A model generated the notes under the pieces. That model had not been told where the DNA came from, ran no database searches, and was given only the letters and a program-made list of their open reading frames with translations. This document shows, piece by piece, positions 1 to 6,913 of a DNA stretch of 20,548 bases. The stretch's first letter is position 1, and every line of letters starts with the position of its first letter. The translations under genes and the position numbers were made by a program. Origin of the DNA: an uncultured Coriobacteriaceae bacterium (lineage in GTDB: Bacteria > Actinomycetota > Coriobacteriia > Coriobacteriales > Atopobiaceae); contig UQSV01000033.1 in assembly GCA_900543875.1 (NCBI GenBank), positions 1 to 20,548 of the forward strand, written 5' to 3'.

Positions 1-640
1 CACCGCGGTTGCCGCCACGGTCGCCGCCGCGGAAGCCGCCGCGCTCCTCGCGGTCCTCGTCGAGGCCGAGGGCAACGAGCGGGTCGATGACCTTGTCGAG
101 AAGGGCGGAGAGCTGCTCCATGTCCTCGGCGGAGAGGCCGGGGACGAGGGCCTCGCCCTTGCGCTCGAGGGCCTCGGCGCGCTCGACGGCGCCCTCGTCG
201 GCCATGATGACGACCTTGCGCATGTCGGGCTCGGAGGGCTCGATGCGGGCCACGACGTCGTTCTTCTCGGCCTCGGCCATCATCGCGTCGAGCTCGCGAA
301 GGCGCATGCCCAGCAGCTCGGACATCTCCTTCTGCTCCATCTTGGGCTTGAGCTGCAGGAGCTTGATGGCGCGGACGAGGGCGCTGGACTTGTTGCCCTT
401 CTCCTCCTGCTCGCGGCGCTGCACGGCACGGCGGCAGCGAAGCAGACGGGCGGCCTTGTTGGCCTTGTCGAACAGGACGTCGTCGGCGCTGGCCTCCTCG
501 GCCTTGGGCTGCTCCTCGACCTCGGGGGTCTCGACGGCCTCGGCCTGCTCCTCGGCAGCCTCCTCGGTGGCCTCAACCTGCTCCTCGGCGACCTCGGCCA
601 CGGTCTCGTTGTTCATCTCGTCGTTCTCGAACTGGGACAT
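1..640 (-). CDS. Winged-helix (MarR-like) protein with acidic N-terminus and RGG-like tail, partial
   Basis: The gene enters from the left edge, so its C-terminus is missing; about 213 residues are visible. Residues 10-55 are very acidic (Glu/Ala-rich, probably disordered). A basic stretch follows, then a helical region at about 88-150 that reads like a winged helix (short helices around QKEMSELLGMRLRELDAMM, then a strand pair ending in KVVIMADEGAVERAEALE), the order seen in MarR-type proteins. The visible end is GGFRGGDRGGNRG, the beginning of an Arg/Gly-rich tail typical of RNA- or nucleic-acid-binding proteins. Two ATGs are adjacent at 643 and 640. AAGGAG lies 2 nt from the first and 5 nt from the second, so 640 is preferred. 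A further in-frame ATG at 697 behind GAGGA would add 18 residues. Domain assignment is by pattern only; target and function are unknown. Confidence 0.6.
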   Translation of the reverse strand, partial: MSQFENDEMNNETVAEVAEEQVEATEEAAEEQAEAVETPEVEEQPKAEEASADDVLFDKANKAARLLRCRRAVQRREQEEKGNKSSALVRAIKLLQLKPKMEQKEMSELLGMRLRELDAMMAEAEKNDVVARIEPSEPDMRKVVIMADEGAVERAEALERKGEALVPGLSAEDMEQLSALLDKVIDPLVALGLDEDREERGGFRGGDRGGNRG

Positions 641-647
641 CATGTCT

Positions 648-691
648 CCTTCTTGCGCCTCGCTGGCGCTCATCTGGCGCATCACTTGCGC
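648..691 (-). repeat. Four 11-bp direct repeats just upstream of the winged-helix gene
   Basis: Read on the minus strand, four consecutive 11-mers share the core GCGCMAG followed by four variable bases: 681-691, 670-680, 659-669 and 648-658. The last one runs into the Shine-Dalgarno sequence. The period equals about one helical turn of DNA and is not a multiple of three, although the stretch could also be read in frame from an upstream ATG at 697. It may be an operator array or a leader element; nothing more can be said from sequence. Confidence 0.45.
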
Positions 692-792
692 CCTCATGCC
701 GGATTCCTCAACTCAGATCATCTATGTCATTCGTCACTGTGCCCCTTCCGGGGCGCCCGGCACCAGCGGACTAGTTTAAGGCCCAACCTGCG

Positions 793-808
793 AAAACGCC
801 GCGCGGCG
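793..808 (-). terminator. Possible intrinsic terminator of the XRE-AlaA gene
   Basis: On the minus strand CGCC-GCGC-GGCG is followed directly by TTTT, about 100 nt beyond the stop of the aminotransferase gene. The stem is only four G/C pairs and the T-run is short, so this is a weak candidate. A second small hairpin (GCGGG-CGG-CCCGC) lies immediately after the stop codon. Confidence 0.3.
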
Positions 809-906
809 GCCACATTCACCGAAACGCCAAGACGCGTGCGGCCACGTTGTCGCAGCCGCGCGCGTCCCGCGCGTTGGTGTGGATTTTGGTTGAGCGGGCC
901 GCCCGC

Positions 907-2463
907 CTACTCCTGGCGGTAGGTCGAAAGGAAGTCCGCGAGGTCGTCCATGCACTCGGCGAGGACCTCGATGCGCGGCAGGTAGACCACGCGGAAGTGG
1001 TCGGGCTGCTCCCAGTTGAAGCCGCCGCCGCGCGTCACGAGGATCTTCTTCTCGTGCAGCAGGTCGAGGGCGAACTGCTCGTCGTCGTGGATGTTGAACT
1101 TCTTGACGTCGATCTTGGGGAAGATGTAGAAGGCCGCCTTGGGCTTCACGGCCGTAATGCCGTCGATCTCGTTGAGGGCGCGGTAGACAAAGTCGCGCTG
1201 CTCGCACACGCGGCCGCCCGGGCGCACGTACGTCTCGACGCTCTGGTAGCCGCCCAGCGCCGTCTGTACGATCGACTGCGCGGGCACGTTGGAGCACAGG
1301 CGCATGTTCGACAGCATGTTAACGCCCAGGATGAAGTCCTTCATGCAGCGCAGGTTGCCCGACAGGATCATCCAGCCGATGCGATAGCCGGCGATCATGT
1401 GGCTCTTCGACAGGCCGGAGAACGTCACGCACGGCACGTCAGGGGCAAGCGAGGCGATCGAGACGTGCTCCACGCCGTCCATGCACAGGCGGTCGTAGAT
1501 CTCGTCCGAGAAGATCATGAGCTGGTGGCGACGGGCGAGGTCGACGATCTGCTCGAGCACCTCGCGCGGGTAGACGGCGCCCGTGGGGTTGTTGGGGTTG
1601 ATGATGACGAGGGCCTTGGTGCGGTCGGTGACCTTGGCCTCCATATCGGCGAGGTCGGGGTACCAGTCTGCCTGCTCGTCGCACAGGTAGTGGACGGGAT
1701 GGCCGCCGGCGAGCGTGGCGCAGGCCGTCCACAGCGGGTAGTCGGGGCTGGGGATGAGGATCTCGTCGCCGTCGTCGAGCAGGGCGTGCATCGAGAGCTG
1801 GATGAGCTCGGATACGCCATTACCGGTGTAGATGTCCTCCATGTTGACGTTGGGCAGACCCTTGACCTGCGCGTACTGCATGATGGCCTTGCGCGCGGAG
1901 AACAGGCCGCGCGAGTCTGAGTAGCCCTCGCACTCGGTGAGCTGCTGGCGCATGTCCTTGACGACCTCGTCGGGCGTGCGGAAGCCAAACGGGGCGGGGT
2001 TGCCGATGTTGAGCTTGAGGATGCGCTCGCCCTCGGCCTCCATGCGAGCCGCCTCGTCGACGACGGGGCCACGGACGTCATACAGGACGTTATCGAGCTT
2101 GTTGGACTTCTTGAACTGCCTCATGGGGATGCTCCCTGTCGTTGGGGCCGCGTGGCCCTGGATGCCAGTGGTGGGCGACGCCAGGCGCGTCGCAGGTGTG
2201 GGTGCGGCCGCGGGCCGCGCGCTAGCTCGCGCCTCCTGGCCGGGCTGGGTGCCCGCAAGCCATTCGGCCGAGGTGCCGAGCAGCCTCGCGAGCAGGGCGA
2301 GCGCGGCGGGACGAGGCTCGACCTTGCCACTCACGTATTGGCTGACCTGGCTCTTCCCAAGCTTCTCGCCCGCCTCGCCGGCAAGGCGCACGAGGTCTGC
2401 CTGCTTGAGGCCCGCCTCCTCCATGGCTTGGACGAGTCGCGTTGCAAAGGGTTCCTGCTCCAT
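907..2463 (-). CDS. XRE-type HTH domain fused to alanine aminotransferase (AlaA-like)
   Basis: This 518-aa protein has three parts. Residues 5-70 form an XRE/HTH_3 DNA-binding domain (LKQADLVRLAGEAG, then KSQVSQYVSGKVEPRP). Residues 71-113 are a linker rich in Ala, Pro and Thr. From Met114 a full-length fold-type I aminotransferase closely resembles E. coli AlaA (KLDNV, LNIGNPAPFGF, GNGVSELI, NPNNPTGAVY at 289-298, MRLCSNVPAQ). The PLP lysine is K353 in SGLSKSHM, with N292, D320, Y323 and R491 as expected cofactor/carboxylate contacts. AlaA interconverts pyruvate plus glutamate with alanine plus 2-oxoglutarate in the cytosol. The start at 2463 has GGAGGCGAGGAC before the ATG. The HTH domain suggests autoregulation or regulation of the divergent dehydrogenase operon (inference). 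MocR regulators are a known GntR-aminotransferase parallel, but their HTH is of another family and they usually lack transaminase activity. Confidence 0.9.
   Translation of the reverse strand: MEQEPFATRLVQAMEEAGLKQADLVRLAGEAGEKLGKSQVSQYVSGKVEPRPAALALLARLLGTSAEWLAGTQPGQEARASARPAAAPTPATRLASPTTGIQGHAAPTTGSIPMRQFKKSNKLDNVLYDVRGPVVDEAARMEAEGERILKLNIGNPAPFGFRTPDEVVKDMRQQLTECEGYSDSRGLFSARKAIMQYAQVKGLPNVNMEDIYTGNGVSELIQLSMHALLDDGDEILIPSPDYPLWTACATLAGGHPVHYLCDEQADWYPDLADMEAKVTDRTKALVIINPNNPTGAVYPREVLEQIVDLARRHQLMIFSDEIYDRLCMDGVEHVSIASLAPDVPCVTFSGLSKSHMIAGYRIGWMILSGNLRCMKDFILGVNMLSNMRLCSNVPAQSIVQTALGGYQSVETYVRPGGRVCEQRDFVYRALNEIDGITAVKPKAAFYIFPKIDVKKFNIHDDEQFALDLLHEKKILVTRGGGFNWEQPDHFRVVYLPRIEVLAECMDDLADFLSTYRQE
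2122..2145 (-). promoter_or_regulatory. Internal ribosome-binding site and ATG for a stand-alone aminotransferase
   Basis: Inside the fusion gene, at the junction of linker and enzyme, the minus strand reads CCAACGACAGGGAGC, a short C-rich spacer, and then the ATG of residue 114 (first base 2124). Nearly the same leader (CCAACGACAAGGAGC) precedes the ATG of the amidohydrolase gene at 8245, where it is the natural translation start. The site could produce a 405-aa enzyme without the DNA-binding domain. Use of the site is inferred. Confidence 0.5.
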
Positions 2464-2478
2464 GTCCTCGCCTCCAAA

Positions 2479-2580
2479 AGTTCAATTTGAGCGGATTTTG
2501 ACCCGCTTTCGTGGCATAAATTGAACTTACATGCATCGCTAGTTCAATTTTGAACTCACCCTAGCACACAAAATTGAACT
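2479..2580. promoter_or_regulatory. Operator array of AGTTCAATTT half-sites upstream of XRE-AlaA
   Basis: Four copies of a 10-bp half-site lie just ahead of the fusion gene: AGTTCAATTT at 2479-2488 and 2541-2550, and its complement AAATTGAACT at 2518-2527 and 2571-2580. The copy at 2541 is extended into a palindrome, AGTTCAA-TT-TTGAACT (2541-2556). The first site overlaps the leader next to the Shine-Dalgarno sequence. In such GC-rich DNA this AT-rich repetition is striking. The natural candidate binder is the XRE domain of the adjacent gene. The whole gap 2464-2768 holds only this array and the divergent promoter. Confidence 0.65.
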
Positions 2581-2673
2581 CACGGCCATCCCGAGCGAAA
2601 AAGACGCGAGCGGGCGCGTTTTGTGGACATGCGGTGACAGCTTCCCGGCAAGGGGGTGCCCCGCCCCATCATT

Positions 2674-2728
2674 TGTTGACCGCTCAACATCCAATGTCTA
2701 CAATCCGCTAGATGTTACCTAGTCAACA
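2674..2728 (+). promoter_or_regulatory. Sigma70-type promoter of the adh-aldh operon with two flanking operators
   Basis: TTGACC (2676-2681) and TACAAT (2699-2704) are separated by exactly 17 bp, which is close to the vegetative consensus. The -35 box lies inside a perfect inverted repeat TGTTGA-CCGC-TCAACA (2674-2689). A related 16-mer, TGTTACCTAGTCAACA (2713-2728), covers the expected transcript start. Both fit TGTT-N8-AACA and lie 39 bp apart. The arrangement suggests a repressor that binds both sites. It does not match the operators before the aminotransferase gene. Confidence 0.65.
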
Positions 2729-2768
2729 TATCGAGGTACGGCCCGCCCACTACCTCTCAAGGAGTCCC

Positions 2769-4049
2769 ATGAACCCACTGCGCACGGCCTGGTGCCGCAC
2801 CTACCAGGCGGCCTTTCGCCTCGTCCTGCCCGTCCTCCCCTACCGCGAGCCCACCATTCTCCACGGCGTGGAGGAGGTGCCGGCCGCCCTTGCCAAGGAG
2901 GGGGCACGCTCGGTCTTGCTCGTGACCGACCCGGGCATCGCGCGCCTTGGCCTAACCAAGGGCCTTGAGCAGGCACTTTCTCGCGCGGGCATTGACTGCG
3001 CGGTCTTTGACGGAACGGTTGCCAACCCCACGGTCGCAAACGTAGAGGAGGCGCTGGGCATCTACCACGACGCCCGCTGCGAGGCCATCATCGGCTTTGG
3101 CGGCGGCTCGGCCATGGACTGCGCCAAAGCCGTGGGCGCACGCGTGGCCCAGCCCGCCAAGACGGTGGGGAGCATGCGCGGCCTTTTGCGCGTGCACCGC
3201 GGGCTGCCCACGCTCGTTGCCGTACCCACCACGGCAGGCACCGGCAGCGAGGTGACGCTCGCCGCCGTCATCACCGACGAGAAGACGCGCTACAAGTACC
3301 CCATCAACGACTTCTTCCTCATTCCCTCCTACGCCGTCCACGACTGGCGCCTCACGCAGGGACTTCCCGCCGCCATCACGGGGCAGACGGGCATGGACGC
3401 GCTGACCCACGCCGTCGAGGCGTTCATCGGACGGAGCACCACGGCCCACACGCGTCAGATGGCGCTCGACGCCACGCGCCTCATCCATGACAACCTGCTC
3501 GACGCCTACCGCAACGGCAGCGACGGGCAGGCGCGCACCAACATGCTCACCGCGGCCTACGAGGCGGGCATCGCCTTCACGCAGTCATACGTGGGATACG
3601 TCCACGCCATCGCCCACAGCCTGGGCGGCCGCTACGGCATCCCGCACGGCCTCGCCAACGCGGTGATCTTGCCGCACGTCCTGCGCGCCTACGGCGAGAG
3701 CGCGGCGCCAAGGCTCGCCGTCCTTGCACGACACGCGGGCATCTGCCCCAGCGAGACGCCCGATGCCGAGGCCGCCCGACGCTTCGTCATCTGGGTCGAC
3801 GAGATGAACGGGCAGCTGGACATCCCGCGCCACCTCGATGGCATCCGCGCGGCGGACGTGCCCGAGATGGCCGCTCACGCAGACGCCGAGGCAAACCCGC
3901 TCTACCCCGTGCCCCGTCTGTGGGACCGCGCCCAGCTCGAGGATATGTACCGTATAGTTGCCGGAGGACGCTTCGCCGACGAGCCCTCGCCCACCCAGGC
4001 GGACGGGGCGAGCGCCGGGCGGGTAACGACGCAAAGGAGCCAGCAGTGA
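2769..4049 (+). CDS. Iron-containing alcohol dehydrogenase
   Basis: This is a 426-aa cytosolic NAD(P)H-dependent group III (iron-type) alcohol dehydrogenase, interconverting alcohols and aldehydes. The nucleotide-binding loop is GFGGGSAMDCAK (109-120), followed by the family block PTTAGTGSEVT (153-163). The metal ligands are expected at D210 and H214 (GMDALTHAVEA) and at H279 and H293 (VHAIAHSLGG...GIPHGLANA). The ATG at 2769 is chosen because AAGGAG lies 4 nt before it; an in-frame ATG at 2712 falls on the transcript start and lacks a ribosome site. The gene overlaps the aldehyde dehydrogenase by 4 nt, so translation is probably coupled. The tail after about residue 400 is unusually low in hydrophobic residues and probably disordered. 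The substrate cannot be told from sequence. Confidence 0.9.
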   Translation: MNPLRTAWCRTYQAAFRLVLPVLPYREPTILHGVEEVPAALAKEGARSVLLVTDPGIARLGLTKGLEQALSRAGIDCAVFDGTVANPTVANVEEALGIYHDARCEAIIGFGGGSAMDCAKAVGARVAQPAKTVGSMRGLLRVHRGLPTLVAVPTTAGTGSEVTLAAVITDEKTRYKYPINDFFLIPSYAVHDWRLTQGLPAAITGQTGMDALTHAVEAFIGRSTTAHTRQMALDATRLIHDNLLDAYRNGSDGQARTNMLTAAYEAGIAFTQSYVGYVHAIAHSLGGRYGIPHGLANAVILPHVLRAYGESAAPRLAVLARHAGICPSETPDAEAARRFVIWVDEMNGQLDIPRHLDGIRAADVPEMAAHADAEANPLYPVPRLWDRAQLEDMYRIVAGGRFADEPSPTQADGASAGRVTTQRSQQ

Positions 4050-5425
4050 ACGAGCAGCAGATAGCGACCATCGTCGAGCGCCAGCGGTCATACTTCATGA
4101 CGCACGCGACTATGGATGTGGCCGCGCGCAAGGCCGCGCTCGACCGCCTGCTCGCGGCCGTGCGCGCCCACGAGGACGACATCGCCCGCGCGCTTCACGA
4201 GGACCTGGGCAAGTCCTTCGACGAGAGCTACATGTGCGAGATTGGCCTGTCGCTCTCGGAGATTCGCTACCAGCGCGCCCACCTCGCACGCTGGGCAAGG
4301 CCGCGCCTGCGCCCCACCGACCTCGCCAACGCCATCGCCACGAGCCGCGTGGAGCGCGTGCCCTATGGCGTGACACTCGTCATGGCGCCATGGAACTACC
4401 CGTTCCTGCTCACGCTCGAGCCGCTCGCGGGGGCGCTCGCCGCGGGCAACACCGTGGTCGTGAAGCCCTCCGCCTACGCGCCGGCGTCGAGCGCGGTACT
4501 CGCCACCATCTGCGCCGAGGCCTTCTCGCCCGAGCTCGTGAGCGTGGTCGAGGGAGGGCGCGCCGAGAACGAGGCCCTGCTCGACCAGCGCTGGGACAAC
4601 ATCTTCTTTACCGGCAGCGTTGCCGTGGGCAGGCTCGTCATGCAGCGCGCGGCCGCCCACCTCACCCCCGTGACGCTCGAGCTGGGCGGCAAGAGCCCCT
4701 GCATCGTCGAGGCAAGCGCAAACCTTGCCGTGGCGGCGCGGCGCATCGCCTTTGGCAAGTGGCTCAACCTGGGCCAGACCTGCGTGGCACCCGACTACCT
4801 GCTGGTAGACCGCCACATAAAGGGCGAGCTCATCGAGCTTGTCCGCGCCGAGGCCACCAAGATGTACGGAGACGACGCGCTTGCCAACCCCGCCTTTGGC
4901 AAGATGGTCAACGAGAAGCACTTCCGCCGCGTGCTGGGGCTCATCGACCCCGCCAAGGTGGTCATGGGCGGCGGCTCTGACGCCGCCACGCTGCGCATCG
5001 AGCCCACCATCATGGACGGCGTCGAACCCGATGACGCCGTGATGGGCGAGGAGATCTTTGGCCCCGTACTGCCCGTCATCGCCTACGACGACCTCGACGA
5101 GGCCCTGCGCTTCGTGGAGCAGCGCCCCACGCCGCTTGCCCTCTACCTCTTCACCCAGGACCGCACGCTCGCCCGTCGCGTCATGCGTGACGTCGCCTTT
5201 GGCGGCGGCTGCGTCAACGACACGATCATGCACCTCGCCACCTCACACATGGGGTTTGGCGGCATGGGCAACTCGGGCATGGGCAGCTACCACGGCCGCA
5301 AGAGCTTCGAGGCCTTCACGCACGAGAAGAGCGTCGTGAGCAAGGCGACGTTCTTCGACGCGCCCTTCCGCTACCAGCCCTACGCCAGCTGGAAGCGCTT
5401 CTTCGTGCGCAAGTTCGTGCACTAG
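4046..5425 (+). CDS. Aldehyde dehydrogenase, class 3 (fatty/aromatic aldehyde type)
   Basis: This 459-aa NAD(P)-dependent aldehyde dehydrogenase oxidises aldehydes to acids in the cytosol. Key blocks are in order: PWNYP (N117), FFTGSVAVG (cofactor loop, 188-195), TLELGGKSP with the general base E212, GQTCVAPDY with the nucleophile C246, and EIFGP (336-340). The short length and the start without an N-terminal extension match class 3/AlkH enzymes. The start is GTG at 4046, overlapping the stop of the alcohol dehydrogenase (GTGA) with AAAGGAG 6 nt upstream. Together with the upstream gene it would convert an alcohol to the acid, or run in reverse to re-oxidise NADH during fermentation. Substrate is not determinable. 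Confidence 0.9.
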   Translation: MNEQQIATIVERQRSYFMTHATMDVAARKAALDRLLAAVRAHEDDIARALHEDLGKSFDESYMCEIGLSLSEIRYQRAHLARWARPRLRPTDLANAIATSRVERVPYGVTLVMAPWNYPFLLTLEPLAGALAAGNTVVVKPSAYAPASSAVLATICAEAFSPELVSVVEGGRAENEALLDQRWDNIFFTGSVAVGRLVMQRAAAHLTPVTLELGGKSPCIVEASANLAVAARRIAFGKWLNLGQTCVAPDYLLVDRHIKGELIELVRAEATKMYGDDALANPAFGKMVNEKHFRRVLGLIDPAKVVMGGGSDAATLRIEPTIMDGVEPDDAVMGEEIFGPVLPVIAYDDLDEALRFVEQRPTPLALYLFTQDRTLARRVMRDVAFGGGCVNDTIMHLATSHMGFGGMGNSGMGSYHGRKSFEAFTHEKSVVSKATFFDAPFRYQPYASWKRFFVRKFVH

Positions 5426-5452
5426 CCGCACGCCTCTTGGCCGTCTATGAGG

Positions 5453-5485
5453 GAGGGGCCGGCGCGACTCGCGCGCCAGCCCCTC
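5453..5485. terminator. GC-rich hairpin between converging genes
   Basis: GAGGGGC-c-GGCGCG pairs with CGCGCC-a-GCCCCTC around a 5-nt loop, giving 13 pairs with one mismatch. It lies between the 3' ends of the aldehyde dehydrogenase (+) and the deformylase-like gene (-), so it could end transcription from both sides. Neither side has a T-run, so a classical intrinsic terminator is not certain. Confidence 0.5.
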
Positions 5486-5516
5486 TCGGCATATCTATGG
5501 AGCAGAAAACCCGTCG

Positions 5517-5933
5517 CTACACCAGCTTGCCGGCGCAGTGGTCGATGCCGTGCTGCACGACCTCGGCGACCCAGCCGGAGTACTTGCGCGTGCGCGACTC
5601 GAACTTGCCGTTCACCAGCGCGTCGAACTTGACGCGAACGAGCTGGAAGCGGCGCACCTCGGTGTCGCGGTCGAGCGACAAGCAGCCCTCGGTGGCCTTG
5701 TAGGGAGCCATGGAGGCGACGATCTTGGGGTTGAACATGACCTGCGGGCCGTTGGCGCCCTCGAAGGCAATGATGGCCTTGGAAGAGCCGATCTGGTTCG
5801 CGGCAAGGCCGGCGCAGTCCTCGTTGGCAGCCATGGTGTCGAGCAGGTCCCGGGCGACCTCGGCGTCCTCGGCCGTGGCAGGCTCGGCAGGCTTCGCGAG
5901 GAACTCCTCGTCCTTGATGATGTCCTTGATCAC
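5517..5933 (-). CDS. Peptide deformylase-like protein lacking the catalytic Glu
   Basis: Peptide deformylases remove the formyl group from nascent proteins using a metal held by Cys and two His. This 138-aa protein has motif I as CAGLAANQ (40-47, canonical GxGLAAxQ), motif II as EGCLS (82-86) with the metal ligand C84, and motif III as QHGIDH (127-132) where the canonical form is QHExDH. Both metal-binding His residues (H128, H132) remain, but the general acid/base Glu is Gly129. The start is GTG at 5933, preceded by AAAGG with 8 nt spacing; no ATG fits better. The protein is shorter than E. coli Def (about 168 aa), as is common for compact Firmicutes and actinobacterial relatives. It may be inactive, altered, or a second deformylase-like paralogue. 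The upstream 215-aa gene lies 91 nt away on the same strand. Confidence 0.85.
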   Translation of the reverse strand: MIKDIIKDEEFLAKPAEPATAEDAEVARDLLDTMAANEDCAGLAANQIGSSKAIIAFEGANGPQVMFNPKIVASMAPYKATEGCLSLDRDTEVRRFQLVRVKFDALVNGKFESRTRKYSGWVAEVVQHGIDHCAGKLV

Positions 5934-6024
5934 GTTGACGACCTTTCTTCTGGGCCGCGCGTAAGGTGCGTGGCCACGTGCGTGCCCCTCGATGATACGT
6001 GATTGGGGACGTGAGCGCCCGCGC

Positions 6025-6672
6025 TCATTCGAGGGCGCGCAGGCTGAGCGAGCCATGGTAGCGGCCGTCGACCCCAAATACCGCGTGGGCGAGCATGAGC
6101 AGGCGTCCTCCCGAGGTGCCCATCTCGTCCTCGATGGGAATCCACGCCGGGTCGAAGTGGCAGCGGTCGTACATGACGGTCTTGCCCACGGGCAGCCAGA
6201 CGCCGTTGACCCGCGCGATGCGCATCGAGATCGTGCCGTGGTTCCAGTCGTCGCGCCGGGCCGAGCGCACGTCGAGCACCTCACGCGACATGCCGTCATA
6301 GATGTCGACCACCTCGAGCGTGCCTGCGGCCGGGTTCTTGCTTGCGATCGCAAACTCCGAGAACACGTGAGTTGCCGCGACCTGCGCCAGCCGCCCGAGC
6401 CGCTCGCGGGGCACCACGGCGGCCTGTTCGGAGATGTAGCGCTCGAGCAGGGTACCGCGCTCGTCAAGGCGGCAGTCAAAGAGCACCCACTCGGAGAAGG
6501 TGGCGCTCACCTGCCCCTCAAGCAGCGGGTCTGGGTCTTCCTCGAAGTAGACCGAGGGGCGCACGATCTGCGCGAACGCCTCGGTGGGTGCCTCGATGAA
6601 CTCGCGCTTTCGCCCGTTCCAATAGTGGGCCATCGTATAGATGTCGTCCTCGACCAGGTCCGTGATGGTCAT
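6025..6672 (-). CDS. Conserved-looking protein of unknown function, 215 aa
   Basis: I do not recognise this family. The start at 6672 is supported by GGAGGAAGCC before the ATG. The protein is soluble, with no signal peptide or membrane segment. It is acidic, and its second half alternates short strands (EVVDIYDGMSREVLDV, GTISMRIARVNGVWLPVG, TVMYDRCHFDPAWIPI), suggesting a beta-rich fold. Only two Cys (67, 171) are present. Codon use matches the neighbours, so it is probably a genuine gene rather than an overlapping frame. It precedes the deformylase-like gene on the same strand with a 91-nt gap and may share its transcript. Confidence 0.75.
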   Translation of the reverse strand: MTITDLVEDDIYTMAHYWNGRKREFIEAPTEAFAQIVRPSVYFEEDPDPLLEGQVSATFSEWVLFDCRLDERGTLLERYISEQAAVVPRERLGRLAQVAATHVFSEFAIASKNPAAGTLEVVDIYDGMSREVLDVRSARRDDWNHGTISMRIARVNGVWLPVGKTVMYDRCHFDPAWIPIEDEMGTSGGRLLMLAHAVFGVDGRYHGSLSLRALE

Positions 6673-6789
6673 GGCTTCCTCCGCCTCGCCTTGGCGCCGC
6701 CCCGCGCGGCATCCCTTTGCTGGGAGGGTACGGGCCACGCGGGCCCTCAGGCGCGCGAGTCAAAAGAAAGCCCCGGGCGGACTGACACG

Positions 6790-6810
6790 AACCTGTCCAC
6801 AACCTGTCCA
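6790..6810. repeat. Direct repeat AACCTGTCCA x2, 11-bp period
   Basis: The 10-mer AACCTGTCCA occurs at 6790-6799 and again at 6801-6810, one base apart, so both copies face the same side of the helix. It lies in the 241-bp gap upstream of the 215-aa protein gene (-), where a regulator could act. No binding protein is suggested by the sequence. Confidence 0.4.
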
Positions 6811-6827
6811 GATTTGCCGATTTTGGT

Positions 6828-6869
6828 ACAAAATAGCTCCGACCTCGAGAAGAAGCTCGAGGTCGGAGC
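6828..6869 (-). terminator. Intrinsic terminator of the amidohydrolase gene
   Basis: A perfect 14-bp stem (GCTCCGACCTCGAG, 6836-6849, pairing with 6856-6869) has a 6-nt loop. On the minus strand it is followed by TATTTTGT. It begins about 45 nt beyond the stop codon of the amidohydrolase at 6914. Confidence 0.85.
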
Positions 6870-6913
6870 GTTATGGGTGGGTGTAGGGCGCCGCAACTTG
6901 GCGGCAAGGTTTT

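Noticed and set aside
847..1920. A 357-residue plus-strand frame over the aminotransferase gene
   Set aside because: It is a complementary-frame shadow of a strongly supported gene and has no ribosome site.
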